A stretch of 64,000 bases of DNA from Allochromatium vinosum DSM 180 (GTDB lineage: Bacteria > Pseudomonadota > Gammaproteobacteria > Chromatiales > Chromatiaceae), in the NCBI RefSeq assembly GCF_000025485.1, contig NC_013851.1, positions 3,096,001-3,160,000 on the forward strand. Direction: 5' to 3'. Shown here piece after piece: positions 28,196 through 38,645 of this stretch (positions are counted from its first letter, which is position 1; every line of letters begins with the position of its first letter). The translations under genes were made by a program, and so were the position numbers. The notes below the pieces were generated by a model. It was not told the origin of the DNA. It saw only the letters and a list, made by a program, of their open reading frames with translations, and made no database searches.

Positions 28196-28890
28196 GCGCT
28201 CACCTCGAAACCTGAGAGCAACGGGTCGGCGACCCCGGCCTCGGCGAAGCCCTTGGCGCGTAACTGACAGGAGTCGCAGGCGCCGCAGGGCCGGCCGCCT
28301 GAACCGGGATCATAGCAACTGCTGGTCAGACCATAGTCGACCCCGAGCGCCAGCCCGGTACGGATGATCTCGGCCTTGCTCATCTCGATCAATGGAGCAT
28401 GGATGCGATAGCGCTGACGCCCCTCGACACCGGCGGCCGTGGCCAGATTGGCCAGCTGTTCGAAGGCGGCGATGTACTCGGGCCGGCAGTCCGGATAGCC
28501 CGAATAGTCGAGCGCATTGACCCCGATGAAGATGTCACTCGCCTCCAGCACCTCGGCCCAGGCGAGCGCGAAGGAGAGGAAGACGGTGTTGCGCGCCGGC
28601 ACATAGGTCACCGGGATGTCAGACTCCATCTCGCGTGGATCACGCCCCTTGGGCACCGCGAGATCCGCCGTCAGGGCCGAGCCGCCGAAGCGGCGCAGAT
28701 CGATCTCGGCGATCACATGCTCGGTCACGCCCATGGATTCGGCCACGCGCGCGGCGGCCTCCAGCTCGACGGCGTGACGCTGACCATAGCGGAAGGAGAG
28801 CGCGTGCGGCACGAAGCCCTCGGCGCGGGCGATGGCGAGCGCCGTGGTCGAATCCAGACCGCCGCTCAGAAGGACGACCGCCGGTTTCAT
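28192..28890 (-). CDS. queC: 7-cyano-7-deazaguanine synthase
   Basis: A 232-residue ATP-dependent enzyme that makes preQ0 from 7-carboxy-7-deazaguanine and ammonia. The PP-loop SGGLDSTT is at residues 9-16. The four zinc cysteines are in SSCYDPG through [13 protein letters not shown]. The start [11 protein letters not shown] at 28890 is the standard one. First gene of queC-queD-queE and divergent from the cytochrome b561 gene. No preQ1 riboswitch is evident in the 92-base gap. Confidence 0.95.
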   Translation of the reverse strand: MKPAVVLLSGGLDSTTALAIARAEGFVPHALSFRYGQRHAVELEAAARVAESMGVTEHVIAEIDLRRFGGSALTADLAVPKGRDPREMESDIPVTYVPARNTVFLSFALAWAEVLEASDIFIGVNALDYSGYPDCRPEYIAAFEQLANLATAAGVEGRQRYRIHAPLIEMSKAEIIRTGLALGVDYGLTSSCYDPGSGGRPCGACDSCQLRAKGFAEAGVADPLLSGFEVSA

Positions 28891-28982
28891 CGCTCGACCT
28901 CGCGCACTGGAGCACGCGCGCACTTGGCGTCGACCGCCGGATTGGGCGACACTTTGGCCACCCATCCCTCTCTGGTATAGGA

Positions 28983-29681
28983 ATGATGCAGGAACATCGA
29001 ATCAAACTCTGGGATCTTCCGACCCGTCTCTTTCACTGGTTGCTGGTGGTGCTGGTGGTGTCCGCCTTCGCGACCGGGCTGACGGGCGGACGCTGGATCG
29101 ACTGGCATGGCTGGATCGGACAGGCCATCTTCGGATTGATCATCTTTCGTCTCGTCTGGGGCTTCATCGGTTCGACCTATGCCCGCTTCAGCCAGTTCGT
29201 GCACGGCCCCAAGACCATGCTCGTCTATCTGCGCGGACGCTGGCACGGCATGGGGCACAATCCGCTGGGCGGGATCTCAGTGATGGTGCTGCTGGCGCTG
29301 ATGCTGTTCCAGAGTCTGACCGGGCTCTTCGCCACCGACGACATCGCCTTCTCCGGGCCGCTCAAGTCACTGGTCTCCAGCGAGACGAGCGTCTGGCTCA
29401 GCAGTCTGCACCGTCAGGCCATCTGGATCATCGGTGGCTTCGTCGGCCTGCATGTGCTGGCGACACTTTTCCATACCTGGGTGCGTGGTGACAACCTGAT
29501 CCGGCCCATGCTCACCGGTTACAAGATGACCCGCGAGCCGATGGCGCACTCGGCCAAGGGTGGTGGACTGCTCGCGTTCGTGCTGGCGCTCGCCATCACG
29601 GCCGGCGCGGTCTGGATCGCCAATGGCGGACTGCTGTCGCCTCCGCCACCCGCGCCGACGGGAAGCGTACCGGATTGGTGA
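28983..29681 (+). CDS. cytochrome b561-family membrane protein
   Basis: A 232-residue inner-membrane protein with four main hydrophobic helices and a fifth near the C-terminus. [13 protein letters not shown] at the N-terminus and later [22 protein letters not shown] carry the histidines that ligate haem b, as in the Ni/Fe-hydrogenase-type b561 group. It converges on the cytochrome c' gene, and such cytochrome b/c' pairs are known. It probably passes electrons between the quinone pool and a periplasmic c-type cytochrome. The ATG at 28983 ([11 protein letters not shown]) is chosen; the longer frame upstream overlaps queC. Confidence 0.9.
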   Translation: MMQEHRIKLWDLPTRLFHWLLVVLVVSAFATGLTGGRWIDWHGWIGQAIFGLIIFRLVWGFIGSTYARFSQFVHGPKTMLVYLRGRWHGMGHNPLGGISVMVLLALMLFQSLTGLFATDDIAFSGPLKSLVSSETSVWLSSLHRQAIWIIGGFVGLHVLATLFHTWVRGDNLIRPMLTGYKMTREPMAHSAKGGGLLAFVLALAITAGAVWIANGGLLSPPPPAPTGSVPDW

Positions 29682-29691
29682 CGAACGCAAA

Positions 29692-29721
29692 AAGGCCGCC
29701 CGATTCTTCTTGGGCGGCCTT
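29692..29721 (-). terminator. terminator between convergent cytochrome genes
   Basis: A 10-bp stem AAGGCCGCCC/GGGCGGCCTT with a 10-base loop. On the minus strand it is followed by five T, so it best serves the cytochrome c' gene; on the plus strand it is weaker. Confidence 0.8.
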
Positions 29722-29822
29722 CTGCATGATCGGGTGCGGATCTCTAACGACGATTCCCCACCGAGTAAGCCGGCATCGCTACGCTCTGCCTGTCCCACTC
29801 TTTTCGGGAAATCGCCCCGGGA

Positions 29823-30287
29823 TCACTTGGCCCGATACTTCTCGTGGCACGATTTGCACGCGGCGCCGACATCGCCGAAAGCGGTCTTGACCGCCTCGGC
29901 CTCACCGGTGGCGGCCACTTCAGCCAGCGTGTTGGCCGCACCGACGAACTCACGCGCAATCTTGCCGACGTCTTCCATGTTCTGGAAGAACTCGGGCTTC
30001 ACGCGGGTCTTCACGTCGCCGACATTCTTGTCGGTGCCCGGACCATAGAGCGCGCCCATGCCGGAGTTGGCGATGGCGGCGATGACGTTGGCGGCGGCCT
30101 CGACCTGAGCGGCGTTGTATTCGCCCTCCAGGTTCGCCTTGATCTTGCCCATGTTCCAGCCCATGAATTCGTAGCCGGCCTGACGGGTCTCGATCTGCTC
30201 CTCGGGCGAGAGGCCGGCGGCGATGGCAGAGCTGGCGAGGCCAAGGGCCATGAGACCGGCGGCGGTGCTGGCTAACACGTGTTTCAT
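29823..30287 (-). CDS. cytochrome c' precursor
   Basis: A 154-residue precursor. A Sec signal peptide (MKHVLASTAAGLMALGLASS, cleaved after AIA at residue 23) leaves a 131-residue mature protein starting AGLSPEEQIETRQAGY. The single haem motif CKSCH lies near the C-terminus, as in all class II cytochromes c. Cytochrome c' is a dimeric periplasmic four-helix bundle that binds NO and CO and protects against nitrosative stress. The mature sequence agrees with the A. vinosum protein as I remember it, which is the best species clue in the window. Confidence 0.97.
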   Translation of the reverse strand: MKHVLASTAAGLMALGLASSAIAAGLSPEEQIETRQAGYEFMGWNMGKIKANLEGEYNAAQVEAAANVIAAIANSGMGALYGPGTDKNVGDVKTRVKPEFFQNMEDVGKIAREFVGAANTLAEVAATGEAEAVKTAFGDVGAACKSCHEKYRAK

Positions 30288-30572
30288 CGGACAATCTCCG
30301 TTGTTGGTCGATGGATGTGGATGGAAAAGCTTGAGTCTGGCGCCATTCTTCCGAAGCAGCGCGGGAGGCGCTTAGATCGGGGCGACACCCGGATGGTTCA
30401 AGTCGAGAACCGGCAAGGGTGTCCGCAGTGTGGCACAGATGGCGCACAAAAGTTCCAACCCGGCCATCGGCCCGCCGCCGCGCGCCCCAGATTCGGCGTT
30501 TGACGACGAGGCGTTGGCGTCTGGGCGACATCAGTCTAGACTGCCCGCAACCAGGATGATAGCGAACCAAAC

Positions 30573-30923
30573 ATGCACGAACTCTCACTCTGTCAGGCGC
30601 TCATTGATCAGGTGACGAACATCGCCCGCGAGCATGGCGCAAGCCGTGTCGATCGCATCCGGCTCAAAGTCGGCCCGCTCGCCGGGGTCGAGCCGATGCT
30701 GCTGCAACAGGCCTATCCGCTCGCTGCCACCGGCACGCTTGCCGAAGACGCCGAACTCGTCATCGAGCCGGCCGAGATCCGGGTGCAGTGCAGCCTCTGC
30801 GGCGCCGAGACCGAGGCGCGGCCGAACCGGCTGCTGTGCGGAGCCTGCGGTGCTTTCCAGACCCGGCTGGTCAGTGGCGACGAACTGCTGCTCGAAAATC
30901 TCGAACTCACGATCCCCGATTGA
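30573..30923 (+). CDS. hypA: hydrogenase nickel-insertion protein HypA
   Basis: A 116-residue metallochaperone for [NiFe] hydrogenase maturation. The N-terminal MHELSLCQ provides the nickel site (Met1, His2, Glu3), and two CxxC pairs, CSLCG and CGACG, bind structural zinc. It is not accompanied by hypB-F or hydrogenase genes in this window. Confidence 0.95.
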   Translation: MHELSLCQALIDQVTNIAREHGASRVDRIRLKVGPLAGVEPMLLQQAYPLAATGTLAEDAELVIEPAEIRVQCSLCGAETEARPNRLLCGACGAFQTRLVSGDELLLENLELTIPD

Positions 30924-31119
30924 ACGGCGTCGAAAATAACGGTTGCATTCGCCGGGGATTCGCGTATGGTGGCAGCTCATACACCACGCGCCATCCGGTC
31001 GGCGCGGCCCGTCTCTCGGTTGATCTCCCGCCCAAGGCTCACCCGTCGCGACTCTCACGTACCCTACGCCTAGACCGGCCCAGACGAGTATTCCTGGGTA
31101 GGCCGACCCAGGAGCATTC

Positions 31120-32436
31120 ATGTCGTTTTCCGCGCTCGGCCTCTCGGCCGAACTGCTGCGTGCGATCGCCGCGCAGGGCTACACTCAGCCCACGCCGATC
31201 CAATCCAAAGCCATTCCCGCCGTTCTGGCCCGCCGCGACGTACTCGCCGCCGCCCAGACCGGCACCGGCAAGACCGCTGCCTTCACCCTGCCGATGCTGC
31301 ATCTGCTGAGTCAGTCCACCCAGCGTCAGCGTGCTCCGCGCGCCCTGGTCCTGACTCCAACCCGCGAACTCGCGGCCCAGGTCGGCGAAAGCGTCAGCAC
31401 CTATGGTCAGCATCTGCCGTTGCGCGCACTCCAGATCTTCGGCGGCGTCGGCATGGTGCCCCAGACCACGGCGCTGCGTCGCGGCGTCGACATCCTGGTC
31501 GCCACGCCGGGCCGGCTGCTCGACCACGTCGGCCAGGGCCATGTCGACCTGTCCAAGATCGAATTCTTCGTCCTGGACGAAGCCGACCGCATGCTCGACA
31601 TGGGCTTCATCCACGACATCCGCCGCGTGCTCAAGCTGCTGCCGTCCAAGCGCCAGAATCTGCTGTTCTCGGCCACCTATTCACGCGAGATCGAGCAACT
31701 GGCCATCGGCCTGCTGCACGACCCGCTGCGCATCGAAGTCGCTCCGCGCAACACCGCCGCCGAGACCGTGACCCAGGTGGTCCATCCGGTGGCGCGCGAA
31801 GCCAAGCGCTCGCTCCTTTCGCATCTGATCCTTCAGGGCGACTGGCAACAGGTGCTGATCTTCACCCGCACCAAGCACGGCGCCAACCGGCTGGCCGAAC
31901 AGCTCGGACGCGACGGCATCACCGCCGCCGCCATCCACGGCAACAAGAGCCAGGGTGCCCGCACCCGCGCGCTCGCTGATTTCAAGAGCGGCGCCCTGCG
32001 CGCCCTGGTCGCGACCGACATCGCGGCGCGCGGACTCGATATCGACCGCCTGCCGCATGTGGTCAACTTCGAGTTGCCGAACGTACCCGAAGACTATGTA
32101 CACCGTATCGGCCGCACCGGACGCGCCGGCTCGGACGGCACCGCCGTGTCGCTGATCAGCCCCGACGAACGCGGACTGCTGGCCGGTATCGAGCGTCTGC
32201 TCGGACGGCGCATCGACGTCCAGCGCATCGACGGCTTCGAAGAGCGCGGCTCGACCGACGAGACGCTCCAGGCCGATGCCCGGCGTCAGTCGCAGGCGCC
32301 GCGCAAGCATCACGCCCGCCCACGTTCCGACGGACGCGGCGAGCAGAGCGGCAATCGCGCCCAGACCCAGCATCCGCGCAGTCACGCCCGCAAGAGCGGA
32401 CGCGGCGGCAGCTCGCGCCCACGCGCGACGGTTTGA
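31120..32436 (+). CDS. rhlE: RhlE-type DEAD-box RNA helicase
   Basis: A 438-residue ATP-dependent RNA helicase. The Q motif ([14 protein letters not shown]), [12 protein letters not shown] (motif I), PTRELAAQ (Ia), [13 protein letters not shown] (II), FSATYS (III) and [10 protein letters not shown] (VI) are present. The last ~75 residues are Arg-, Ser- and Gly-rich, an RNA-binding tail. RhlE assignment rests on motif I-II wording and length. The next gene encodes an RRM protein, a pairing common in cold-response loci. Confidence 0.93.
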   Translation: MSFSALGLSAELLRAIAAQGYTQPTPIQSKAIPAVLARRDVLAAAQTGTGKTAAFTLPMLHLLSQSTQRQRAPRALVLTPTRELAAQVGESVSTYGQHLPLRALQIFGGVGMVPQTTALRRGVDILVATPGRLLDHVGQGHVDLSKIEFFVLDEADRMLDMGFIHDIRRVLKLLPSKRQNLLFSATYSREIEQLAIGLLHDPLRIEVAPRNTAAETVTQVVHPVAREAKRSLLSHLILQGDWQQVLIFTRTKHGANRLAEQLGRDGITAAAIHGNKSQGARTRALADFKSGALRALVATDIAARGLDIDRLPHVVNFELPNVPEDYVHRIGRTGRAGSDGTAVSLISPDERGLLAGIERLLGRRIDVQRIDGFEERGSTDETLQADARRQSQAPRKHHARPRSDGRGEQSGNRAQTQHPRSHARKSGRGGSSRPRATV

Positions 32437-32564
32437 TGTAGGTTCGAGGACACAGTTTCGCGGAACGGCTCAGGCCGAACCGCCACCACTCCAGCCGGCG
32501 GGCGCATCGGCCGGCAGCGGAGCTCCTTTTAATCGATGCGCAGTTCCCCAAGAGACCGAGACTG

Positions 32565-32849
32565 ATGAATATTTATGTTGGCAACCTGGCCTATAGCGTG
32601 ACCCAAGACGATCTGCGCGAGGCTTTCGGTGCCTACGGCAATGTCGAGAGCGCGAACCTGATCACCGATAAGTTCACCGGTGATTCCAAGGGCTTCGCTT
32701 TCGTCGAAATGCCCAGCAATTCCGAGGCCGACGCGGCCATCAAGGGTCTGAACGAGACCCCGCTCAAGGGGCGTCCTCTGCGCGTCAACCAGGCCAAGCC
32801 GCGTTCCGATCGTCCGTCGCGTAGCGGCGGCGGTGGCTCGCGCTGGTAA
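32565..32849 (+). CDS. RRM-domain RNA-binding protein
   Basis: A 94-residue protein consisting of one RNA recognition motif with RNP2 (IYVGNLAY) and RNP1 (KGFAFVEM), followed by a short Arg/Ser/Gly tail ending GGGGSRW. Such single-RRM glycine-tailed proteins occur in cyanobacteria and many proteobacteria and often respond to cold. It has its own terminator. Confidence 0.94.
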   Translation: MNIYVGNLAYSVTQDDLREAFGAYGNVESANLITDKFTGDSKGFAFVEMPSNSEADAAIKGLNETPLKGRPLRVNQAKPRSDRPSRSGGGGSRW

Positions 32850-32880
32850 CAGCCGGGTCCGGCTCAGGCTGGACGACTGA

Positions 32881-32933
32881 AAAAGCCGCACTCGCCGGAT
32901 GGTCTTGGACCGACGGCGGGTGCGGCTTTTTTG
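32881..32933 (+). terminator. terminator of the RRM gene
   Basis: AAAAAGCCGCAC-T-CGCCG pairs with CGGCG-G-GTGCGGC followed by six T. A strong intrinsic terminator 32 bases after the stop codon. Confidence 0.9.
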
Positions 32934-33023
32934 CGTCTGATACCTGGCTGGTTTGCAATCGGCGAAACAAGCGTGCGGCGAGTGAATCACGTGATTCACT
33001 CGCCTGTTCAGTGCCCTCTATAT

Positions 33024-34652
33024 TCAGGCGGCGGCCATCATCGCCCGCACGTCCGCCTCGACCTCGCCGATCGGCTTGATGTCGAAGTTTTCGATCAGCA
33101 CCTTGGCGACGTTCGGCGACAGGAAGGCCGGCAGGGTCGGCCCGAGCCGGATGTGCTTCACGCCCAGATGCAAGAGCGCCAGCAGCACGATGATCGCCTT
33201 CTGTTCGTACCAGGCGATGTCGTAGGAGATCGGCAGCTCGTTGATGTCGTCGAGTCCGAACGCCTCCTTGAGCTTCAAGGCGATATAGGCCAGCGAATAG
33301 GAGTCGTTGCACTGTCCGGCGTCGAGCAGGCGCGGGATGCCGCCGATGTCACCGAGATCGAGCTTGTTGTAGCGATACTTGGCACAGCCGGCGGTGAGGA
33401 TCACGGCCTCCTTGGGCAGCGCCTTGGCCACATCGGTGTAATAGGAGCGCTGCTTGTGACGCCCGTCGCAGCCGCCCATGACGACGAAGCGCTTGATGGC
33501 GCCGGACTTGACGGCGTCGATCACCTTGTCGGCCAGCGCCATCACCTGCGCATGGGCGAAGCCGCCGACGATCTCGCCCTGCTCCAGTTCGGTCGGGGGC
33601 GCGCAGGTCTTGGCGCGCTCGATCAGCGGCGAGAAGTCCTTGACCCCACCCTCGGGACGGTCGGCGATGTGCATGGCACCCGGCCAGCCGGCCTGTCCGG
33701 TGGTGAAGATCCGATCGCGATAGCTGTCCTTGACCGGGGTGATGCAGTTGGTGGTCATCAGGATCGGGCCGTTGAAGGCCGCGAACTCCTTGTCCTGCTC
33801 CCACCAGGCGCCGCCATAGTTGCCGACGAAGTGCGCGTACTTCTTGAACGCCGGATAGTAGTGCGCCGGCAGCATCTCGCTGTGGGTGTAGACGTCGATG
33901 CCGGTGCCCTCGGTCTGCTTGAGCAGCTCCTCCATGTCCTTGAGGTCGTGACCCGAGATGAGGATGCCGGGATTGTGGCGCACACCGAGATTGACTGTGG
34001 TGATCTCGGGGTGGCCGTAGGTCGTGGTATTGGCCTCGTCGAGCAGCGCCATGGCGGTCACGCCGAACTCGCCGCACTTGAGCACCCAGCCGATCAGCGC
34101 TTGGATGTCGGATTCGGTCAGGCTGGCGGCCAGGGCGGAAACCATGAAGTCATAGATCTCGGCCTTCTCGAAACCGAGCACGGCGGCATGATCGGCGTAG
34201 GCGGCCATGCCTTTGAGACCATAGACCAGGAGTTCATGCAACGAGCGCACGTCCTCGTTGGTTTGCGACAGCACGCCGACGACCAGCGCCTTGGCCTCGT
34301 ATTGATCGGGGGTGCCGGTCCAGTTGACGGCATCCAGATCACTGGAATAGCCAATGGTGGCCTTGAGCGCATCGCGGCGGGCGATGATGGCCTGGATTCT
34401 CGCTTCCAGGCGCGCATCGTCGAAATTGGCGTTGGTGATGGTCACGAACAGCGCTTCGGCGACGAAACGCCCCACACCCGGATCGGGCGTGCCCTGCCTG
34501 GCCGCGTCCTCGGCGACGACCGCCAGTCCCTTGAGCAGATAGACCAGCAGATCCTGCAAATGGGCGGTCTTGGAATGCTTGCCGCAGACACCCTTGGTGG
34601 TGCAGCCAAAACCCTTGGATGCTTCTTCGCACTGGAAACAGAACATACTCAT
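33024..34652 (-). CDS. hcp: hybrid cluster protein (hydroxylamine reductase, NO-linked)
   Basis: A 542-residue iron-sulfur protein. Its N-terminal cysteines are at residues 5, 8, 17 and 23 (CFQCEE, then [10 protein letters not shown]), spaced Cys-X2-Cys-X8-Cys-X5-Cys. That is the Desulfovibrio-type arrangement that binds [4Fe-4S], not the longer E. coli spacing. Later segments such as [11 protein letters not shown] and [14 protein letters not shown] carry hybrid-cluster ligands. Hcp reduces hydroxylamine in vitro and handles NO in vivo. No hcr reductase gene is adjacent. An FNR/DNR-like box lies 76 bases upstream of the start. Confidence 0.95.
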   Translation of the reverse strand: MSMFCFQCEEASKGFGCTTKGVCGKHSKTAHLQDLLVYLLKGLAVVAEDAARQGTPDPGVGRFVAEALFVTITNANFDDARLEARIQAIIARRDALKATIGYSSDLDAVNWTGTPDQYEAKALVVGVLSQTNEDVRSLHELLVYGLKGMAAYADHAAVLGFEKAEIYDFMVSALAASLTESDIQALIGWVLKCGEFGVTAMALLDEANTTTYGHPEITTVNLGVRHNPGILISGHDLKDMEELLKQTEGTGIDVYTHSEMLPAHYYPAFKKYAHFVGNYGGAWWEQDKEFAAFNGPILMTTNCITPVKDSYRDRIFTTGQAGWPGAMHIADRPEGGVKDFSPLIERAKTCAPPTELEQGEIVGGFAHAQVMALADKVIDAVKSGAIKRFVVMGGCDGRHKQRSYYTDVAKALPKEAVILTAGCAKYRYNKLDLGDIGGIPRLLDAGQCNDSYSLAYIALKLKEAFGLDDINELPISYDIAWYEQKAIIVLLALLHLGVKHIRLGPTLPAFLSPNVAKVLIENFDIKPIGEVEADVRAMMAAA

Positions 34653-34727
34653 GGCAGACTCGCTCTCGCTTCGGATCAACAGGATCGTTCGATGGCGCGA
34701 GCATGTCATCTCGCGACATCGGACGAC

Positions 34728-34741
34728 TTGATGTGAGTCAA
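34728..34741 (-). promoter_or_regulatory. FNR/DNR-type binding site upstream of hcp
   Basis: TTGATGTGAGTCAA matches the FNR/Dnr half-sites TTGAT-N4-ATCAA at nine of ten positions. Centred about 82 bases before the hcp ATG, it would fit activation from -41.5 with a leader of about 40 bases. Confidence 0.65.
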
Positions 34742-34843
34742 GCGGCGAGCGCCAGGAGGAGGCAATGCTGCACAGCCCCCCTGGATCGCCAGACGATACG
34801 GGGCAAGGGCCAAAGCCTGTCGCAGACTGTCAGAGATGCGCTC

Positions 34844-37678
34844 CTAACAATTGGATAGCCACCGCTCCAACAGTGGCCGCAGAAAGCGCCCGGTATGGGA
34901 CCGCTCGTCGCTGGCGATGGTCTCGGGCGTACCGACCGCGACCACCTGCCCGCCCCGGTCGCCCCCCTCCGGCCCCAGATCGATGATCCAGTCGGCGGTC
35001 TTGATGACGTCGAGATTGTGCTCGATCACCACCACGGTGTTGCCCTGGTCGCGCAGTCGATGCAGCACTTCGAGCAGATGCTTGACGTCGTGGAAGTGCA
35101 GCCCGGTGGTCGGCTCGTCGAGGATGTAGAGGGTGCGCCCGGTGTCGCGCTTGGAGAGTTCGCGGCTGAGCTTGACGCGCTGCGCCTCGCCGCCCGAGAG
35201 CGTGGTCGCGCTCTGGCCGAGCTGGACATAGGACAGACCCACGTCCATCAGCGTCTGGAGCTTGCGCGCGATCACCGGCACCGGGGCGAAGAAGTCGAGC
35301 GCCTCCTCGACGGTCAGATTCAGCACCTCGTCGATGGATTTGCCTTTGTAGCGGATCTCCAGCGTCTCGCGGTTGTAGCGCCGCCCGCGACAGACCTCGC
35401 ACTGCACATGCACGTCGGGCAGGAAGTGCATCTCGACCCGGATCACGCCGTCGCCCTTGCACGCCTCGCAACGCCCGCCCTTGACGTTGAAGCTGAAGCG
35501 CCCGGCGTCATAGCCGCGCGAGCGTGCCTCGGGGACGGCGGCGAACAGGTCGCGCACCTGGTTGAACAGCCCGGTGTAGGTCGCCGGATTGGAGCGCGGC
35601 GTGCGGCCGATGGGACTCTGATCGATGTCGACCACCTTGTCGAACTGCTCCAGTCCCTCGATGGCCGTATGTGGCGCGGGCGTGAGGCTGGCGCCGTTGA
35701 AGTGACGCGCGACCACCGGAAACAGGGTGTCGTTGATCAGGGTCGACTTGCCTGAGCCCGAGACGCCGGTGATGCAGCAGAGCGTACCGACGGGGATCGA
35801 GACATCGATCGCGCGCAGGTTGTGACCGCTCGCCCCCAGGATGCGCAACTGGCGTGCGGGGTCGTTGGGCGTGCGCCGGGCGGGGATCTCGATGCGCAGC
35901 TCGCCGGACAGATAGCGTCCGGTCAATGAGGCCGGGTTGGAGGCGATCTCATCCGCCGTGCCCTGAGCGACAATCTCGCCGCCATGCGCGCCGGCGCCCG
36001 GTCCCAGATCCACCACCCAGTCGGCGGTGCGGATCGCCTCCTCGTCGTGCTCGACCACGATCACGGTGTTGCCCAGGTCGCGCAGATGGGTGAGCGTCTT
36101 CAGGAGCCGCGCATTGTCGCGCTGGTGCAGTCCGATCGAGGGTTCGTCGAGGATGTACATGACCCCGACCAGCCCGGCCCCGATCTGGCTGGCGAGCCGG
36201 ATGCGCTGGGCCTCACCGCCCGAGAGCGTCTCAGCGCTGCGTTCGAGCGTCAAATAGTCGAGTCCGACGTCGACCAGGAAGCGCAACCGGGTGGCGATCT
36301 CGGTGATGACCGGGGCGCCGATCGCGCCACGCTGGCCCGGCAGTTCCAATGTCTCGAACAGACGCAGCGACTCGCCGACCGGCAGGCCCGAGATCGCCGG
36401 CAGGTTGTGCCCGCCGATGAACACATGACGCGCGGCTTCGTTCAGGCGCGTGCCCCGGCAGGCCGGACAGGGTCGCTGCGAGAGATAGCGCGCCAGCTCT
36501 TCGCGCACCGTGTTGGACTCGGTCTCGCGATAGCGCCGTTCCATGTTGCGCAGGATGCCCTCGAACACCTGCGGCTTGGGACTGCCCTTGGCGTGCGGCA
36601 GCTTGAGCCGGATCTTCTCGTCGCCGCTGCCGTAGAGGACCACGGCGCGCACCGGCTCGGGCAGTTCGATCCAGGGGATCTCGACATCGAAGCCATAATG
36701 CTCGCCGAGCGAGCGGATCAGTTGGAAGTAATAGGCGTTGCGCCGATCCCAGCCGCGCACCGCGCCGCCGGCCAGACTCAGTTCCGGATGCATCACCACC
36801 TTGCCGGGATCAAAGAAGGGCTCCACGCCCAGCCCGTCGCAGGTCGGACAGGCGCCGGCCGGATTGTTGAACGAGAACAGACGCGGCTCCAGCTCCGGCA
36901 GACTGTAGCCGCAGAGCGGACAGGCGAATTTGGACGAAAAGGTCAGCTCGGGACGCTCGGGTTCATCAATCCAGCCGACCTGGACGAGGCCGCCGGAGAG
37001 GTTGAGCGCGGTCTCGAACGATTCGGCCAGACGCAGCGCCAGATCGGCGCGCACCCGGAAGCGGTCGACGACGACCGCGATGTCGTGCTTCTTCTTCGGG
37101 TCCAGCTCGGGCGGCGCGTCCAGCTCATACAAGTGCCCATCGATGCGGGCGCGCACGAAACCCTGGGCGTGCAGCTCACCGAGCAGGCGCTGATACTCGC
37201 CCTTGCGCGCCGCGACCACGGGCGCGAGCAGCATCAGCTTCTCGCCCTCGGGCAGCGCCAGCACCCGGTCGACCATCTGGCTGATGGTCTGGGCGTCGAG
37301 CGGCTCGCCATGAGTGGGGCAACACGGCTGACCGACGCGCGCGAACAGCAGGCGCAGATAGTCGTGGATCTCGGTGATGGTGCCGACGGTGGAGCGCGGA
37401 TTGTGCGAGGTGGTCTTCTGCTCGATGGCGATCGCCGGGGACAGCCCCTCGACATGGTCGATGTCGGGCTTCTCCATCATCGACAAAAACTGACGCGCAT
37501 AGGCCGACAGCGACTCGACATAGCGCCGCTGTCCCTCGGCATAGAGGGTGTCGAAGGCGAGCGAGGACTTGCCCGAGCCGGACAGCCCGGTCAGCACGAT
37601 CAGGCGCTCGCGCGGCAGATCCAGGTCGATGTTCTTGAGATTGTGGGTGCGCGCACCGCGCAGTCGGATCATTTGCAT
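34844..37678 (-). CDS. uvrA: excinuclease ABC subunit A
   Basis: A 944-residue DNA damage-recognition ATPase. Both ABC modules are visible: Walker [15 protein letters not shown] near residue 31, [14 protein letters not shown] near residue 640, and paired signature motifs LSGGEAQRI and [11 protein letters not shown]. Zinc fingers appear as [14 protein letters not shown] with CPTC and as CEACKGDGV with CEVC. It starts 15 bases after mazG and probably shares its transcript. It works with UvrB and UvrC in nucleotide excision repair. Confidence 0.98.
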   Translation of the reverse strand: MQMIRLRGARTHNLKNIDLDLPRERLIVLTGLSGSGKSSLAFDTLYAEGQRRYVESLSAYARQFLSMMEKPDIDHVEGLSPAIAIEQKTTSHNPRSTVGTITEIHDYLRLLFARVGQPCCPTHGEPLDAQTISQMVDRVLALPEGEKLMLLAPVVAARKGEYQRLLGELHAQGFVRARIDGHLYELDAPPELDPKKKHDIAVVVDRFRVRADLALRLAESFETALNLSGGLVQVGWIDEPERPELTFSSKFACPLCGYSLPELEPRLFSFNNPAGACPTCDGLGVEPFFDPGKVVMHPELSLAGGAVRGWDRRNAYYFQLIRSLGEHYGFDVEIPWIELPEPVRAVVLYGSGDEKIRLKLPHAKGSPKPQVFEGILRNMERRYRETESNTVREELARYLSQRPCPACRGTRLNEAARHVFIGGHNLPAISGLPVGESLRLFETLELPGQRGAIGAPVITEIATRLRFLVDVGLDYLTLERSAETLSGGEAQRIRLASQIGAGLVGVMYILDEPSIGLHQRDNARLLKTLTHLRDLGNTVIVVEHDEEAIRTADWVVDLGPGAGAHGGEIVAQGTADEIASNPASLTGRYLSGELRIEIPARRTPNDPARQLRILGASGHNLRAIDVSIPVGTLCCITGVSGSGKSTLINDTLFPVVARHFNGASLTPAPHTAIEGLEQFDKVVDIDQSPIGRTPRSNPATYTGLFNQVRDLFAAVPEARSRGYDAGRFSFNVKGGRCEACKGDGVIRVEMHFLPDVHVQCEVCRGRRYNRETLEIRYKGKSIDEVLNLTVEEALDFFAPVPVIARKLQTLMDVGLSYVQLGQSATTLSGGEAQRVKLSRELSKRDTGRTLYILDEPTTGLHFHDVKHLLEVLHRLRDQGNTVVVIEHNLDVIKTADWIIDLGPEGGDRGGQVVAVGTPETIASDERSHTGRFLRPLLERWLSNC

Positions 37679-37693
37679 GAAACAGCCCCGTGC

Positions 37694-38500
37694 TCAGACC
37701 TGACGCTCGGCGGCCTTGGCCAGTGTCCAGTGACGTTCCATCGCTTCGCGGGTCTCCAGGCTCGGTTCGAGCCCTTGGTCGCGCAGCCCGCACTCGACCT
37801 GGGCGAAGCGACGCTCGAAGCGCTGATTGGCGGCGCGCAAGGCCTGTTCGGCGTCCACGCCCATATGACGGGCCAGATTGACGCAGGAGAACAGCAGATC
37901 ACCGATTTCGTGGACGCGCTCGGTCTGATCGGCGTGCTCGGCCAGGGTCGCGCGACACTCGGCGAGTTCTTCCTCGACTTTGTCGAAGACGGCCGACACT
38001 TCGTCCCAATCGAACCCGACCCGTGCGGCACGACGCTGGAGCTTCTCGGCACGCACCAGGGCCGGCAGTGCGCGCGCGACGCCGGCCAGGATTCCGTTCG
38101 ACTCCCCGCTCTCGGCGCCCGCGCGCTCGGCAGCCTTGATCTGTTCCCAGCGGACCCGGATGGCCGCCGTATCCGCCAGTTCGGCCGCGCCGAAGACATG
38201 CGGATGGCGCCGGATCAGCTTGTCGCAGATCGCCGCGACCACGTCGGCGAAGGCGAAATGTCCGCCCTCCTCGGCCATGCGCGCATGGAAGACGACCTGG
38301 AGCAACAGGTCGCCGAGTTCATCGCGCAAAGCCGCCATGTCCTCGTGCTCGATCGCCTCGGCGACCTCGTAGGCCTCCTCCAGCGTATAGGGCAGGATGG
38401 TGCGGAAGGTCTGCTCCAGATCCCAGGGACAGCCGTCCTCGGGATCGCGCAGGCGCGCCATGATGGCGATGAGTCGGTCGATCGGTGGGGTGTCGGTCAT
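37694..38500 (-). CDS. mazG: nucleoside triphosphate pyrophosphohydrolase MazG
   Basis: A 268-residue all-alpha NTP pyrophosphatase with two MazG repeats. The first contains [20 protein letters not shown] and the metal-binding EELGDLL-like motif ([14 protein letters not shown]); the second has EEELAE and EIGDLLFS. It cleans non-canonical or excess nucleotides and lowers ppGpp in some bacteria. The start at 38500 gives the usual length; the extension beyond it has no support. Divergent from the SWIM gene with a 145-base gap. Confidence 0.95.
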   Translation of the reverse strand: MTDTPPIDRLIAIMARLRDPEDGCPWDLEQTFRTILPYTLEEAYEVAEAIEHEDMAALRDELGDLLLQVVFHARMAEEGGHFAFADVVAAICDKLIRRHPHVFGAAELADTAAIRVRWEQIKAAERAGAESGESNGILAGVARALPALVRAEKLQRRAARVGFDWDEVSAVFDKVEEELAECRATLAEHADQTERVHEIGDLLFSCVNLARHMGVDAEQALRAANQRFERRFAQVECGLRDQGLEPSLETREAMERHWTLAKAAERQV

Positions 38501-38645
38501 GGCAACCCGTGGTGATGGAAACGCTTGACGGTCGGGAGACGGTATCACAGCGTACCGAACTCGGTTAAGCTTGGTGCGATGAGCTGATTCTCCCGACCCT
38601 CGCCCGCCAAGGCCGGCGACGCACAACCTGGGGTGATTGCCGCGC

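Noticed and set aside
28891-28982. preQ1 riboswitch ahead of queC
   Set aside because: The gap is only 92 bases, shared with a divergent gene, and lacks the conserved aptamer pattern.
35984-38515. Long plus-strand open frame of 843 codons opposite uvrA and mazG
   Set aside because: It is the complement of two clear conserved genes in GC-rich DNA; its product is low in hydrophobic structure and has no domain. Same reasoning applies to the frames at 32931-34736 and 17094-18632.
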